Source: Deltaproteobacteria bacterium
GTDB lineage: Bacteria > Desulfobacterota > GWC2-55-46 > DRQE01
Direction: 5' to 3'
DNA length: 8,048 bases
NCBI GenBank assembly: GCA_030636245.1
Contig: DAOVXI010000072.1
Coordinates: 1 to 8,048 of the forward strand
Position 1 is the stretch's first letter. The number at the start of each line of letters is the position of its first letter. The notes under the pieces were generated by a model. That model worked only from the letters and a program-made list of their open reading frames with translations, was not told the origin of the DNA and ran no database searches. The position numbers and the translations under genes are program-made. Positions 7,158 to 8,048 of this stretch are shown here, piece after piece.

Positions 7158-7942
7158 GGCTTGCCCGTTTTGAAGTAGACGGCAAGGTTTTCTCAGGTAT
7201 AATTGAAGAAGAGAAGATCTTCCCCTGCATTGAGGGCGACGTGCTTGGCTGTGCCCAGGCATACACCGAACTTAACTTAACAAAGGGCGAGAACCCCTAT
7301 GACCTTAACAATGTAAAACTTCTCTCGCCCGTTTTACCATCAAAAATAGTTGCCATAGGACTTAACTACAGGGCGCACGCGGCAGAGTTCGACAAAGAGA
7401 TCCCTGAGGAGCCCATGATATTCATGAAGCCTTCAACGAGCGTTATCGGGCCGAATGATGAGATCAAATATCCCTCTCATATGTCAAGGAGGGTGGACTT
7501 TGAGGGCGAGCTTGCCGTTGTTATCTCAAAGAGTGCAAAGGACGTAAAGGCAGAGGCGGCGGGTGAATACATACTCGGCTATACTTGTTTTAATGATGTT
7601 ACGGCACGTGACCTTCAGGGCCGTGACGTGCAGTATATAAGGGCCAAGGGTTTCGATACATTCGCGCCTATCGGGCCTTGGATAGAGACCGAGCTCGACC
7701 CTGATAACGTCAGGATAGAGGCCTTCCTGAACGGCGAGAAAAGGCAGTCGACGGTAACAAGCGACATGATATTTAATGTGGCAAAGCTCGTTGAGTTCGT
7801 GACCTCGGTCATGACGCTCCTTCCCGGGGACGTTATCGCAACGGGAACACCCTCGGGGGTTGGAAAGATGAAGCCCGGCAATGAGATAGAGATAAGGATC
7901 GAAGGAATAGGAAGTCTTAAGAACACGGTCGCTGAGAGATAA
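7154..7942 (+). CDS. FAH-family (FAHD1-like) metal-dependent hydrolase/decarboxylase
   Basis: The protein belongs to the fumarylacetoacetate hydrolase superfamily. Members act on 2-oxo/enol acids: acylpyruvate hydrolysis, oxaloacetate decarboxylation or tautomerisation, and isomerisation/decarboxylation in aromatic catabolism. Counting from the GTG at 7154 (262 residues), an N-terminal small domain of the Rv2993c type (about 1-58) is followed by GLNYRAHAAEF (69-79) with the lid dyad His75/Glu78, metal ligands Glu117 and Glu119 in DFEGELAVV, Asp148 in CFNDVTARD, Lys165 in KGFDTF, and TGTPSGVG (230-237). I choose GTG 7154 because it gives the usual family start MRLARFEVDGKV, forms a GTGA overlap with the argG stop, and has GGAAGGG (7138-7144) nine bases upstream. 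An in-frame GTG at 7136 would add six residues. The exact substrate cannot be read from the sequence, and no catabolic genes adjoin it. Confidence 0.9.
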   Translation: MRLARFEVDGKVFSGIIEEEKIFPCIEGDVLGCAQAYTELNLTKGENPYDLNNVKLLSPVLPSKIVAIGLNYRAHAAEFDKEIPEEPMIFMKPSTSVIGPNDEIKYPSHMSRRVDFEGELAVVISKSAKDVKAEAAGEYILGYTCFNDVTARDLQGRDVQYIRAKGFDTFAPIGPWIETELDPDNVRIEAFLNGEKRQSTVTSDMIFNVAKLVEFVTSVMTLLPGDVIATGTPSGVGKMKPGNEIEIRIEGIGSLKNTVAER

Positions 7943-7975
7943 TATTAAACAACTCAAAGGGAGGATTTTTCGACT

Positions 7976-8048
7976 ATGTCGAGTGAGTACATACAAAAAC
8001 TTTATGCCGAGAGGATAGGTGGTAAGAACTTCGGTAAAAATGAAAAGG
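7976..8048 (+). CDS. Start of a probable LL-diaminopimelate-type aminotransferase (partial)
   Basis: An ATG at 7976 opens a frame that runs off the window end, giving 24 residues: MSSEYIQKLYAERIGGKNFG followed by KNEK. It is preceded by a strong GGGAGG ribosome site (7959-7964) at an 11-base spacing and lies 33 bases after the FAH gene on the same strand. The pattern YIQ-L-AERIGG--FGK resembles, from memory, the N-terminus of one group of PLP-dependent class I/II aminotransferases annotated as LL-diaminopimelate aminotransferase (dapL). Lysine genes commonly follow arginine genes in this type of cluster, which agrees. With no catalytic region visible the family is a moderate-confidence inference, so I withhold a symbol. 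Confidence 0.55.
   Translation, partial: MSSEYIQKLYAERIGGKNFGKNEK

Noticed and set aside
1..8048. Mobile elements, CRISPR repeats, tRNA genes or a defence/novel system
   Set aside because: The window is almost fully occupied by intact, recognised housekeeping and biosynthetic genes on one strand, with no repeats, terminal inverted repeats or unexplained long gaps.

Overview
This window is a dense, single-strand bacterial gene cluster. All eight complete genes and both partial end genes are on the + strand, and the largest gap between genes is 77 bases. The complete genes are hslV, hslU, argB, prmC, argD, argF, argG and a fumarylacetoacetate hydrolase (FAH) family gene. The left end holds the last ten codons of an unidentified gene. 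The right end holds the first 24 codons of a gene that looks like an aminotransferase of the LL-diaminopimelate type.

Organism: hslVU running straight into argB-argD-argF-argG is an order I associate with deltaproteobacterial lineages (Desulfobacterota and relatives such as Geobacter) and nearby phyla. Base composition looks balanced by eye. Isoleucine is often written ATA (6 of the first 11 Ile codons of hslU) and GTG is used as a start. There is no marker gene here, so the assignment to a Desulfobacterota/Nitrospirota-like bacterium is an inference.

Layout: positions 1-33 are the tail of an upstream gene. Positions 51-1930 are the HslVU (ClpQY) ATP-dependent protease, with peptidase and unfoldase adjacent. 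Positions 1957-7157 hold arginine biosynthesis: acetylglutamate kinase (argB), acetylornithine aminotransferase (argD), ornithine carbamoyltransferase (argF) and argininosuccinate synthase (argG). prmC, the release-factor glutamine methyltransferase, sits between argB and argD. A good sigma70-type promoter lies in the 77-base argD-argF gap, so argF onward can probably be transcribed separately. Positions 7154-7942 encode a FAHD1-like metal-dependent hydrolase/decarboxylase whose GTG start overlaps the argG stop. It occupies the place where argH often follows argG. The last gene, from 7976, probably begins a lysine/diaminopimelate section.

How the genes work together: ArgB, ArgD, ArgF and ArgG catalyse steps 2, 4, 6 and 7 of the route from glutamate to arginine. 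argA/argJ, argC and argH are not in the window. ArgB has the N-terminal helix typical of arginine-inhibited enzymes, so feedback control at that step is likely. HslVU and PrmC are housekeeping functions that seem to share the transcript. I see no mobile element, CRISPR array, RNA gene or defence system, and no clear evidence of a novel system. The points worth a second look concern gene order, the internal promoter, and the FAH gene in the argH position.
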